Assembly: GCF_910592395.1 (NCBI RefSeq)
Contig: NC_088323.1
Span: 13,193,501 to 13,257,500 of the forward strand
DNA from: Lineus longissimus
Lineage: Eukaryota > Nemertea > Pilidiophora > Heteronemertea > Lineidae
Reading direction: 5' to 3'
DNA: 64,000 nt
The first letter of the stretch is position 1, and each line of letters opens with the position of its first letter. Below the pieces are notes generated by a model that did no database searches, had not been told where the DNA came from, and was given only the letters and a program-made list of their open reading frames with translations. The position numbers were made by a program, and so were the translations under genes. Of the stretch, positions 54,880-64,000 are shown one piece after another.

Positions 54880-55790
54880 GGTTCTCACCATGAACTGGTT
54901 GCTTGCAAGCACAGTTTCGGTGCGTCGAAGGGGTGAAGAGTAAGATTTATCCGTTTCTAGTCTTCTGATAGAGTTCGATGACGAGGACGATGAAGGCGAT
55001 TCTCACAGCAGCTGGTGTGTAGTGGTAACAGGCCGATCTGCAGCATCCGAGGAGTTCCGCCATGACGCACGATCAGGTATGATGTTCAGTTCAGGTTGTT
55101 GGTGAGCAAGCGAATAGACAAGTTGATTTCCCCTCTGATTTGCATTGGAGCCCTTTTTCGTATCTTTCGAGTTTTCAGACGCGTTGGATGTTTTCCTTAT
55201 GAAAGGCAAGTCGGCCTCATCAACCATGGTCCTATGGATGCGGGGAAGCTTTGGTTTGACATCATTTTCATCATCTGCCTCTTTGGTTGATTTCAGGCAC
55301 ATTGCATAACTTCCGCTTTTACAAAGGTTCTGAATATCTCGATCAAGGGAGTTCTGTTTCGAGCGTAAAGATTCCATATTTTTCCGAATGTCATTTAAAT
55401 CCCTGCTCGTCTCTGGCATCTCGATCACACTGACGTCTACCTTCAGCTGCTTCAGATCATTACGAAGTTTCGAGACACCCGAATGTCCTTGCTTACGTTC
55501 AAATTCAAGTTTGATTTCGTCTCGCCTTAGTGAGTTATGCTTATCACACTGTTTTCTAAGCTTTTTTGTTTCCTTTTCCCTTTATTTCACAGATTCTTTA
55601 TTGTTTTTGTCTAACTCAGACTTAAGGACGCTGTTTTCGTATTGTAAATCGTTAAGTTGAGTCTGCAGACTGTCGTTAACGGCGTCGGTTTTTGATAATT
55701 TTGAGCAGAAGTCACGATAGCATTGATTGTACGATAGTATTTCGTGATTACATGCAGTTTGTTTGTTCATGTTTTGCACTGCTGTAACGC
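54880..55790 (-). pseudogene. Coiled-coil/Ser-rich exon, best copy (E)
   Basis: Read from 55790 down: NHEILSYNQCYRDFCSKL and LQTQLNDLQYENSVLKSELD form a clear heptad coiled coil, ended by TAA at 55582-55584. In the same frame the coil resumes (KLRKQCDKHNSLRRDEIKLE; LRNDLKQLKVDVSVIEMPET), then PKLPRIHRTMVDEA, DRASWRNSSDAADRPVTTTH, a serine run and a VLASNQ-type end with donor ATG|GTGAGAACC near 54890. If the single stop is ignored, about 290 codons are continuous. The stop sits at the equivalent position in copies B and C. It is probably a scaffold segment of the ankyrin family protein. Confidence 0.6.
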
Positions 55791-56272
55791 CACCGAAAAT
55801 TGTGAGCTATAAACCTCATGTGAATGATCGAATAACACAAACGCGGTGTTTAATTAATTAATCACTGCAATTATCGATATATTCTACTGATCAGGAAGTA
55901 TCTACAATGTTAAACTTTGGATAACAAGTCGTAGCTTCTTACCAAAACTTAATGGACATTGCAAATTGTGACCTTATATGTTTACCTCTTTGACTTTTTG
56001 GAACTTTAACATTCGAGGCGCCACAGGATTCAAAATGGCCATTGTTTTCCTCTCGGAACAGCGGCAGTGCTACATGTATACAGTCATGTTCATGTATATA
56101 ACAATTTAATGAGTATTCTATCGAGAAGCAAATATCGAAATATATAAATGGATAAGAGTCTGAGGTGTAGATGACCGCAAGAGTTATCCCATTCAACAAT
56201 AACATACATCGGTTTATTATCTTACGATTTTAGAGCGCTAAGTTAGGATGAATGGGATGTTTGGTGTGGTAC

Positions 56273-56323
56273 CTTTTCCCCTAGGTCAACCTCTGCGTCA
56301 CGTTTCAATAGAGAATCTACGAC
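56273..56323 (-). pseudogene. 3' half of an ankyrin exon
   Basis: The minus strand starts at GTCGTAGATTCTCTATTGAAAC and ends AAG|GTACCACACC. It is the same truncation as at 37.22 kb. Confidence 0.6.
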
Positions 56324-56329
56324 CTGTGT

Positions 56330-56795
56330 ATCAAGAATCTTTTGCATAATTATGATACTTTTCTCTTATGTTTTGGTCACAAAGTGTGTGAATTGCGGGT
56401 TCAAATTTATCGATCGCGGACATTTCGTTTATCTTTTTATACCCGTCAGCTGCTGCCACATAGTGTCAAGTCAGATTCGATTGGCGCGCCATCTTACGTA
56501 GGAATATAGAGTATTGTTTTGCACTGCCATATTGGCCGTCGCTCGTGGTCACGACGTAAAGGAAATGCATTGGAAGGTGACCATCAAAACGTCACGCCGT
56601 GAAGTCACGTGAAGAACCTCCATAGAAAATGCTACGAAGTCGAAAACACCTCACGTAGGGCTAGTAGCGACGACTTACGAAATCGATTGAAGTTACGAGT
56701 GCTTCGTGAATATGACGCAACTCGCTAAGAACCACCTAGTAAAACGTAAACGCTTACTAAGCTCTATTAAGAAGGCTTCATGAATACAGGTCCCA
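56330..56795 (-). repeat. Inverted copy of the 28.27-28.73 kb intronic repeat
   Basis: The reverse complement matches 28268-28730 along its length. Directly beyond it the sequence runs AAAAGATTC...ATACACAGGTCGTAG without the YR element, preserving the empty site. Confidence 0.75.
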
Positions 56796-56911
56796 GAGGT
56801 GTGGATGATTTCAAGCGATTCAAACTAGTTATTCAACAATAAGATACAATGCTTTGTTAACTTATGATTTAGAAAGCTAAATTAAGATGAATGGAAGTTT
56901 TGGTGTGTTAC

Positions 56912-57010
56912 CTTCATCTCTTTGTCAACCTCTGCGCCACCTTTTAATAGAGCATCTACGATACCAATGTGACCTTTTTGGGAGGCGCTCATTAGCGCCG
57001 TCCGGCCGTC
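56912..57010 (-). CDS. Intact ankyrin-repeat exon, minus strand
   Basis: The 99-base phase-0 exon has acceptor TTGTTTCAG and donor AAG|GTAACACACC on the minus strand. It reads DGRTALMSASQKGHIGIVDA then LLKGGAEVDKEMK, a canonical ankyrin repeat. It is the paralogue of 28047-28145 within an inverted duplication. The downstream exons on this strand are broken, so the gene copy as a whole may be dead. Confidence 0.65.
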
Positions 57011-57154
57011 CTGAAACAAGACAGACATATTTTCGATAACCAAATATCGAAATACAATAAATACATATATATATTTACGAAATATGATTACGAAAGATTA
57101 ATAACTAACATTCTAAAATACCTTGGTACCGTAAAGTCAACTTTTAAATGGAAA

Positions 57155-57403
57155 ATGCATAAGCCTCGTTCTGAGAGTGGAGTGTTTTGGACACGCAACC
57201 AAGATGCTCTACCAAAGTTCCCTCGGGTTGCACTAAAATGTGGAAACCATGCACACAGCTCACTTCAGAAGTTTGAGGCTCTCAAAACACTGCTTCAAAC
57301 ACAAATTAGCCAAGGAAGCATCAACCACCCTAAGTTTTTTAATGAGCACTACACATATTTGCTGAGAAAAACGCTCCAAATAGCCCATTTGCGCGGATTT
57401 TAG
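57155..57403 (+). other. Unrecognised ORF, 82 codons
   Basis: Open frame including PKFPRVALKCGNHAHSSLQK and NHPKFFNEHYTYLLRKTLQI. Composition is plausible for coding, but there is no recognised domain and no splice context. It lies left of a low-complexity AC-rich tract. Confidence 0.2.
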
Positions 57404-57734
57404 CATCACTTGAGCGAGCCGATCCGGACTTCCTATACGCGCTGCCGTAACATAATGTAAACAACGGCGCTACCGGCGCTCCGGGCAGGCGATGGATGGA
57501 ATTTGCCAAATTCGCACATATTCAAGTTATTTCGCGGCCTATCTTTTTAAGTTTGAGGTATTTTAGAATAGAAATTGAACCCTCGGCTTCGGACCTTGGT
57601 TGGCGAGGGTTTGGACGAAATTTTAGCTCCACCCGAGAGTGTCTTGGTAACTCAACCAATGTCCTCCGCCTCGGGTTCAATTCCTTAAGTGAAGTGTAAT
57701 ATACAAAATAGCCATAAAGAAACAAACAACCAAA

Positions 57735-57830
57735 AAAACAACCAAACCAAAACACACACACACACGCACGCGCACACACGCATATACACGCGCATATACG
57801 CAGCCCCACACACGCGCACACCAGAGCAAT
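57735..57830 (+). repeat. AC-rich microsatellite
   Basis: (CA)n with CG and TA variants. The corresponding GT-rich tract lies beside the C-terminal module at 27.6 kb on the other strand, so it is part of the duplicated block. Confidence 0.85.
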
Positions 57831-57904
57831 GATCAATAGAAGTCTACAGTGTGTAGTGCATGCATCACTCCGACAAGTAATAGATAGAGCTCAGGAACTG
57901 GCCC

Positions 57905-58045
57905 TGTCAAAAGTTAGTTGACCCAGCATTCAATTGCCGACTTAAGGAATAAAATATTGATGTCGAATTCCACCTCCAGCTGTTTCCCGAGCATTGCCTC
58001 GGTGAGCTGCTATTTTCCATGTTCCACAGTGTGGGGTTCGGGATC
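57905..58045 (-). pseudogene. Remnant of the C-terminal module exon
   Basis: The minus strand reads CTGTGGAACATGGAAAATAGCA...GGAAACAGCTGGAGGTGG...GAATGCTGGGTCAACTAA, then the shared 3' flank. A small indel breaks LWNMEDSQL. It is close to the 27.4-27.6 kb copy, including the adjacent GT/AC tract. Confidence 0.6.
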
Positions 58046-60430
58046 ATCACAGTGAGTTGGCCGCGCCCCCATTTCCGCGTAATTCTCTCTGCGCTATGAC
58101 GTCACTGCATATCATTACGAGCTCATTATCGCGTACATTTAGGCGTGAAAAATATGAAGTCGGAAATCGATCCTAAACTTGCCAAAATCTTTCTGAATGA
58201 CATGTAAACGGTACATATTATTCTGGATAAAACATTAATTAGTATTTTCATTCAGAAAAAAGTGTAAAAAGTCCTGAGGTTTGCTGTTTACGTGACTTTG
58301 AACAGCGGTCGTCGCCCGAAAATTTGCAATTTTTTCACGTAATTTAGTTGAATAAATGCTTCTAACTCATCAAAAACATCGCGCGTGCTCAGAAGTAATG
58401 ACTGATATTTATTGTTATATGTATCTTTGACTGAATAACACGATAGTAAAAATTATTATTTCTGTCGCACGGCTGGAAAATACGTTTAAGTTGCCTCTGA
58501 TTTTTGTCAGAAAATGTTGCAGCCGGATTTAGGTTCCGACCACACCCGAAGTTGAGCCGAAGAGGCCCGAACACTAGGATCGCCACCATCGCTACAAAAC
58601 GTGTTCTAGAATCTTGTCCAATAGCCCATCCTGCCGTCCCATCCCTCCTTTCATGAGACCACCATTGTCCAAATTTAATGACAAAATGATGCAAAGAAGA
58701 AACTTAACATTAAAGATAACTAATCCTCTCTTCTGCATCTTGAAACTCTTTAACAGTGAAACGCTAACATTGAAACAAGAACACCAATAACAAACAGACA
58801 GTCAATTGTTGAAGGGTGTAAAACACAATGCCAAATTCAAATTCTTGCAAGTGGTGCTGTTGAACTTTTCAAGTGGAAGGAATCAAACTTATTTTCATTC
58901 GTGACGTTATTTGCTAATGATTGTTTACACCATTCAACAGCTTGACATGTTCATCAAACTCGATTGACTGGAGAAGTGAAAGTATTAGCTGAAAGATAAA
59001 GCAGATTTTTCCTGAATGACAACAGCATGGATGTACAATTACAACAGTTAAATTGATGACAAACTTCAAGTTAAACCAATCACAATCTTGCAGGAAGATG
59101 TCCTGTAATAGGTTAAGTTTACACCATTAACACTGGCATTGGTCATGCTGCTCAAATTACATCTTTATCAGCTTTTTGGTATTATCTTTTACTGATACAG
59201 CAACTCTAAAAATGAGATGATGGCAAGTTCTGTGCGCGATGTCTGGCACAAAATAACTCTTGTGGGGGTACTGATGAGGCTATTCCCGGCTTTATAAGCA
59301 TCATTGATGGCTTGGAAGCCCGTTCAGACCCAGGCCAGGGTCAGGGAAAATAAACTATCCATCCAAAGGTCGTCCAAAATTACCAGACAATGCCTATTAT
59401 TGAGCCATGTCACCTAGTAGGCCCTGGTGTTTTGGACCGTGAAGATCCACATTGTAATGTGTATATGATTTCTTTTCCTGAACTATGGCAGCCTTTTACA
59501 GGCAAATCTGGCAAAAAAGTGCCTAAACATAGGCAACTAAAATTACCAAACAAACAAAAGATATATCATTATGAGAAAGTTTATTTTCACAGAGGATAAA
59601 CAGAGAAATTTCTGAAGAATCAGCCGGATAGCCCAACAGTAGTAGTAGACATCTCAGTCACCTGGATCTTTTCGGAAGTAAAGCATCATGGCTCATGCTT
59701 TACTGCTTGAGCACATCCACACAAATCGATAGTATTCCTGGTCAATATCAATGAGGATATGGTGGAACACATGACATACCTCCAGTCTCATAACATATAA
59801 CACTCACTCAGTCAGTCGCTGACATTTCTGACGACTATTCTACCAGTAGCTTTATCAAAAGGCTCAAAATCATCTGGTCATTTGGCCACAAGTTGTAGAA
59901 ATTATAGTCAGACTAAGCATATTCATCAACAGAACTCAAACAGGCTACCATCATGCCATTCTCACTTTTAACCACAATTTTTTTGAGACACGCTGTGCAT
60001 TAAAATATTTTTACAATATCGCGTCGTGCACGCAATTGCCGCGAAAAACGGCTTGATTAACATCACGTGATCCAAAACGTCATAAATATTAATGAGATTT
60101 CTTCGAAAAATCACCAAATTAAGTGCCAAAAAAGAAATATTTAGGAAGCCGGGTGCTCAAATGTTTTAAAAGATATGAATTCATTTAGGATTGGTCAACC
60201 TATTCGCAAAAAAATCAATTTACCAAATATCGCCGCAAAGCTGGAAAATATCTTTGAGTGAGGTATGTTCAGCAAAGATTGCGAAAATATCATCTTTCAA
60301 AAAATTGATCAAACTCGGTTGATTTTGCTTGGAATTTGATGAAATAAACACCAATTTTTTCTTTCAATAACTCACAATTTCGCCATCTTTGATCAATCGC
60401 TCTCCCCGAACAGTCGTGCATGCTACAGAG
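58046..60430. other. No supported gene
   Basis: Mostly AT-rich non-coding. At 59390-59599 there is an open plus-strand frame (IIEPCHLVGPGVLDREDPHC; HRQLKLPNKQKIYHYEKVYF) with coding-like composition. I do not recognise it and it lacks splice context. It may be part of a decayed element starting near 59220. Confidence 0.3.
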
Positions 60431-60544
60431 GTTTTAGTCTCTGCCACAAATATGGCGCGAGTTAGTATCAAATATTTTCCGATAGGTGACAGTAGCAGCG
60501 CAACGCAGAGAGAAACGCTCTTTTGGCGCTGCGAACGGGGGCGC

Positions 60545-60660
60545 GGCCAACTGACTAACCGCTACAGCTAAATATTCTGATAGATTATAGCGTCCCAGAG
60601 TCACCTTTATCAGCTGAAGGAAGCCTAATATGCATTTTGCGTCAAAGCATGATGGCGTTG
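60545..60660 (-). pseudogene. LINE ORF2 C-terminal block
   Basis: The minus strand reads AKCILGFLQLIKVTLGRYNL then SEYLAVAV, the same block as at 26.0 kb. It is cut right after the block and joined to unrelated sequence. Confidence 0.55.
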
Positions 60661-60799
60661 CTTTGAATAGCAGTATTTGATATGAGTTTTGAACTTCATT
60701 GTTATTTCGGGCAACAACGGATGTTAGCAAGTTGTTTACCAATAAGACAAGACTACCGCCAGCGGCATTCAAATTGGTGGTCGTAATAGCTTTGCACAC

Positions 60800-61560
60800 T
60801 GCCGGACTTCAAATATTCGACCTGGCAATAACGTTCTCCACTGCTCTGCAAAAAAGTTGTTGAAAATTACCGGTACCGGGTTTGCAAATATATGTCTGGC
60901 GTTCTATACTGCCATTCTGACATCATAATCACAACTTGGAACGTTCTACACTGCTCCAGTTGCCAAAGTCTTATATTGCCACCAAATTCATATCTTGTCA
61001 TTTGACCAGAATTGCTAATAACAGATGTCCAACCATTTGACTCATCAGGACAGGCCCGATTAGTTTTACCACAACGGGCTCTGCTCGTATCTACTTACCC
61101 TATTTCTATAATCCCAGGATGGAGTCACCCAATCAAAGCATGAACCATGATTAGGACACATGTTTGTCAATTCTACACTTGGGCTAACCATATCGATATG
61201 CTTATCGCATGCCAAAATTTATGGCCTCTAATTCCACATCTCCATCATTGAGGTAACGTCATTGGCAGAGTGTTGCAAGTGTTGGAATTGTCCCTAAGGA
61301 TCGCAATTATCTCTTCTGCTATTTCATTTCCCACCTCTTTCATAAATTGTTGGGTAACATATTGGGCCTGGTCAGCGCCCTTATCAGCGTGGCTGATAAC
61401 TGGTTAAGACCCCAACCCCCTTTTCTTCCCATTCTCTTTGCCAATATTAATTCGCTGAATGGTTTGCTGGGATTCGTGATCAGAATCACCACTTGCAGAA
61501 ATTACTACATCGTCTGCAGTTTTAGAATGGCGCACTTTCGCTCTGCCTTTTCTTAGTGAA
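60800..61560. other. No gene seen
   Basis: No supported ORF, exon or repeat. Confidence 0.4.
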
Positions 61561-61583
61561 CGCGTCTCTCTTAGTGCCTTAGA

Positions 61584-62405
61584 TTATCTATAGTTGACAA
61601 CAGCCTCATCCACTGTGGTTGGGCACTTGAGACATTCAACTTGATGTTGACATGCTTCGTCCCACAACCCATCAATAAACCGGTGGAGTATGTCCGCTGC
61701 ACGGACTTCGTTGTCCCGATCTGGATAGGCTTTGTCATAAAACTTCTTCAAGTCTGCACAATAGACCTCTACAGATTCATTGGGTTTCTGCATTCTATTG
61801 GTAAATTTCTTACCATATGTCTTGTTGAGCTCTATCTTTTTAAATCTTCTATCCAATGCTTTGACTAACTTTTCATAGTCCTGGTGGGTGGCCTCAGACA
61901 ATTGTCCAAACACAAACTCTCCTGCATCGCCTTCCAATTGGGGTATGAGCACATCTAGTTTTACCTCATCGGACCACTTCCCACGTTTGGCTACATCAGG
62001 GAAGCGATTAAACCAGATTTCCATAGTTTCTGATCATTTGCCTGTAAATGGCGACAGTTTTGGGTGTTTGTTCACTCGTGTTTATATCACTAAGATCAAG
62101 CTTTTGCACTAATTCAACATTTACCAACTCTGTGGCTGGCACTATTTGTAGTTTGTTATCGACTGACTGTAACTTGGCAAGTTCTGAACTGATCACAAGA
62201 GCACATTCAGTGGTTAGCTTGTTACTAATATCATTTGTTGACTGCTGCAAGTTATTAGTCACTACCTCTCCTTGTGCATCTACTGACATCCCTATTTCCC
62301 AACAAACTCTATCTAGCAACGCCTTTTGCTCGAATTTGACATCATCCAATGCGTCAGCTAATGCCGGGGTCAGTTCAGTAGTATCTTGTGCTAAACAACT
62401 ACACT
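61584..62405 (-). pseudogene. gag: Ty3/gypsy-like gag
   Basis: The C-terminal frame (61584-62024) has MEIWFNRFPDVAKRGKWSDE, FGQLSEATHQDYEKLVKALD and RFIDGLWDEACQHQVE, the retrotransposon gag core (capsid) layout. The N-terminal part (62008-62405) is in another frame and is a helical leader (LQSVDNKLQIVPATELVNVE). One frameshift near 62015-62025 would join them. No zinc knuckle or pol follows on the left, so the element is truncated. Flanked on the right by a LINE C-terminus. Confidence 0.65.
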
Positions 62406-62439
62406 CGTGTACTGTACTCGTGTTTTGTAGCATTATACA

Positions 62440-62640
62440 CCATCTTGATCTTTTTGCATACTGTTGATGACTGTTTTCCATAGGACTTTGGCAGGGAAGA
62501 GTTGGGGATCATCACCGCTACAGCTAAATATTTGGATAGATTATAGCGTCCCAGAGTGTCCTTTTTCAGCTGAAGGAAGCCCAATATACATTTGTTACCG
62601 TTCATACAACGCTCATTTAGTGATGCAAAGTTACATATTG
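62440..62640 (-). pseudogene. LINE ORF2 C-terminus
   Basis: NERCMNGNKCILGFLQLKKD, TLGRYNLSKYLAVAV, then after one frameshift DDPQLFPAKVLWKTVINSMQ and a stop. This is the terminal 'FPxKxxWKxxVNS' region of the LINE family seen at 25-26 kb. Confidence 0.55.
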
Positions 62641-62875
62641 CATCTTTTGCGGACGTTCAGGCAGGTGAACAATACCTCGTTGCACTGTTGGTTTCTGGTA
62701 ATCCGAATCTTGAATGGGTCGAATAGATCTAAAGCGGTGTGCAAGAAGTGGGGCATCATCGGTTGCAATCGCAAGACTGGCAGATCTGACATTATCTCCG
62801 TCTCTGTTTGAGCTGCCATCTGTCGACAGAATATACAGCGATACTTCACCGTTTTTCCAATCCGTGTCACTCCTA

Positions 62876-63645
62876 TTATCCAATATTTCCGTCTAACTTT
62901 CGCTGCTGAGTGGCAACTCCCGGTTGTCCAAAATGATGAGCTATGTGGACAATCAGGCGGGAAAACCAGTGGTCGTTGGGAAGGAGTACAGGATGCTGTG
63001 TGTCGTAACTCACCAGTGCTTTGTCAACTCGTCCGCCGACTCCGATGATCCTGCTGCTATCCATGTGTTACAGTTGGCTACTTTATCATGAATTTCATAT
63101 GTATATTGTTAAACTATGTATTGTGTACAGTAGGTGTAACTTCTGTTTAAGACAGTCTAGGCTGACCGTGTGGATGTAATAACTCTTAATGCCGGACTTA
63201 CTGTCCAGACAGGGATTTTAGGGCTTCATTAAGTAGTTTCACCGGGACGACCCTCGATTTTTGCGATGACGAATCGTGTTTGGTACCGATCTTATGTTTT
63301 CCATCGCATATACGCAACACTACCGAATTCACTTTCGCTTGTGTCGCAAAAGATGACCAGAATTGAATGTCCTGTGGATCCTGGTGGAGTTAAACATCTT
63401 TCGACTTTGAATGTTTTCAGATTCTGCACTCTTTTGAGCAAATCCATTCACTTCTGTGCGACAGGTTCGGGAAGGCTCTGGTCCCATCGGTATTTGTCTT
63501 TCCACACAGCTCCTGTAGCCAGTTTTTTTGCGACCATGATGACTGGCGCCACGAAGCCTAAAACATCGAAAATTCCCGCCAACGAGCTCAGAACCACCCT
63601 CTTGGTTAGATTAAGGTGTCCGACGCTAGAACAGCAGTTTTAGAG
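62876..63645 (-). pseudogene. pol: BEL/Pao pol remnant, third copy (divergent)
   Basis: From 63640 down: RVVLSSxAGIFDVLGFVAPV ('iaxiFDPLGxvaPv'), KDKYRWDQSLPEPVAQKW, then HSILVIFCDTSESEFGSVAY (start of RNase H, 'hxFxDASxxaxgav'). After a gap, at 62876-63064: RIIGVGGRVDKALVSYDTQH and LIVHIAHHFGQPGVATQQRK, the integrase zinc-binding region. Most of RNase H is deleted. The sequence differs from copies 1 and 2, so it is a separate Pao lineage. Confidence 0.6.
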
Positions 63646-63859
63646 GAGTTGGAGCCTAAGCCAGCAACATGATGTTAGATGAAGACATACTGAGAGAGGG
63701 CCTCAATTTAGGTCCCAGCGAGGAGCCTGTACCGGAGAAACAGGTAGCATCAACTCCTAAATAAGGTTGTTACATTTGATGTAAAACAAAATAAAACATA
63801 CACACAACATAGGTCTACGGTGTCTACAAATACATGCATGTAGTCGCTTCGACAGTGCA

Positions 63860-64000
63860 GGAGCTGGCCCCTGTCAAAGGTTAGTTATCCCAGCATTCAA
63901 TTACCGACCTTAAGAATAAAATACATGTATTGATGCCGAATTCCACCCCAGCTGTGGCCCCTGTGAGCCGGCTATCGTCCATGTTCCACAGTGTGGTGCT
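63860..64000 (-). pseudogene. Remnant of the C-terminal module exon, cut by window edge
   Basis: The minus strand carries CACTGTGGAACATGGACGATAG, CAATTGAATGCTGGGATAAC and the shared 3' flank. It is partial and continues beyond the window. Confidence 0.5.

Noticed and set aside
54880-57010. CRISPR array or bacterial repeat locus among the many repeats
   Set aside because: No short regularly spaced repeats with unique spacers. The repeats are eukaryotic tandem, dispersed or transposon repeats.
57155-57403. A new host gene in the inverted block
   Set aside because: Open but without splice sites, start context or recognisable domain. Kept only as an unrecognised ORF.

Overview
The window looks like repeat-rich nuclear DNA of an invertebrate animal, probably marine. 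The evidence is GT-AG introns around small phase-0 exons, a death-effector-like (DED) domain and ankyrin (ANK) repeat exons, and many decayed mobile elements: non-LTR, BEL/Pao, Ty3/gypsy, a tyrosine-recombinase (YR) retrotransposon, MITEs and Helentron/pearl-like repeats. There are no operons, ribosome-binding sites or bacterial genes. The phylum (mollusc, echinoderm, hemichordate, lancelet or similar) cannot be fixed by reading. Most long open frames are transposon remnants or chance frames.

Layout. 0.2-15 kb holds LINE fragments (ORF1-like at 0.2-0.8; RT pieces near 2.1, 7.0 and 9.6-10.4; a 5'-truncated CR1/L2-like 3' end at 13.6-14.2), at least four non-autonomous terminal-inverted-repeat elements, a perfect 25-bp-arm hairpin at 5464-5525 and two hairpin/microsatellite elements. 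16.4-19.7 kb holds the best host-gene candidate: two exons that together encode a DED-like domain, a 31-codon linker exon present three times in a 388-bp tandem array, then an ankyrin exon, all joined in phase 0. Further ankyrin exons, a coiled-coil/serine-rich exon and an unrecognised C-terminal module recur many times between 20 and 64 kb on both strands, mostly broken. This is a locally amplified, largely pseudogenised family.

28.73-37.21 kb is a young, nearly intact Ngaro/DIRS-like YR retrotransposon. In order it has repeat A1, an SGNH-hydrolase ORF, 177-bp repeats, gag with CCCH and CCHC-like zinc fingers, RT/RNase H (one frameshift), tyrosine recombinase, and a 3' block of split direct repeats with one extra 624-bp unit. 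It sits inside a duplicated ankyrin-gene segment. The inverted paralogue at 54.8-57.1 kb keeps the empty site.

38.7-64 kb is mostly nested transposons: a TA-flanked MITE, two related BEL/Pao copies on the minus strand (40.0-43.5 and 50.9-53.9), a third more divergent one (62.9-63.6), LINE ORF2 remnants (44.8-45.8, 60.5, 62.5), a Ty3/gypsy gag (61.6-62.4), a pearl/Helentron-like tandem-core element (46.7-47.74) and several copies of an anonymous dispersed repeat (called R1 here). The autonomous proteins seen are those of retrotransposition. The host-gene pieces suggest a DED-linker-ankyrin-coiled-coil protein, an architecture that would fit apoptosis or innate-immune signalling, but that role is inference.
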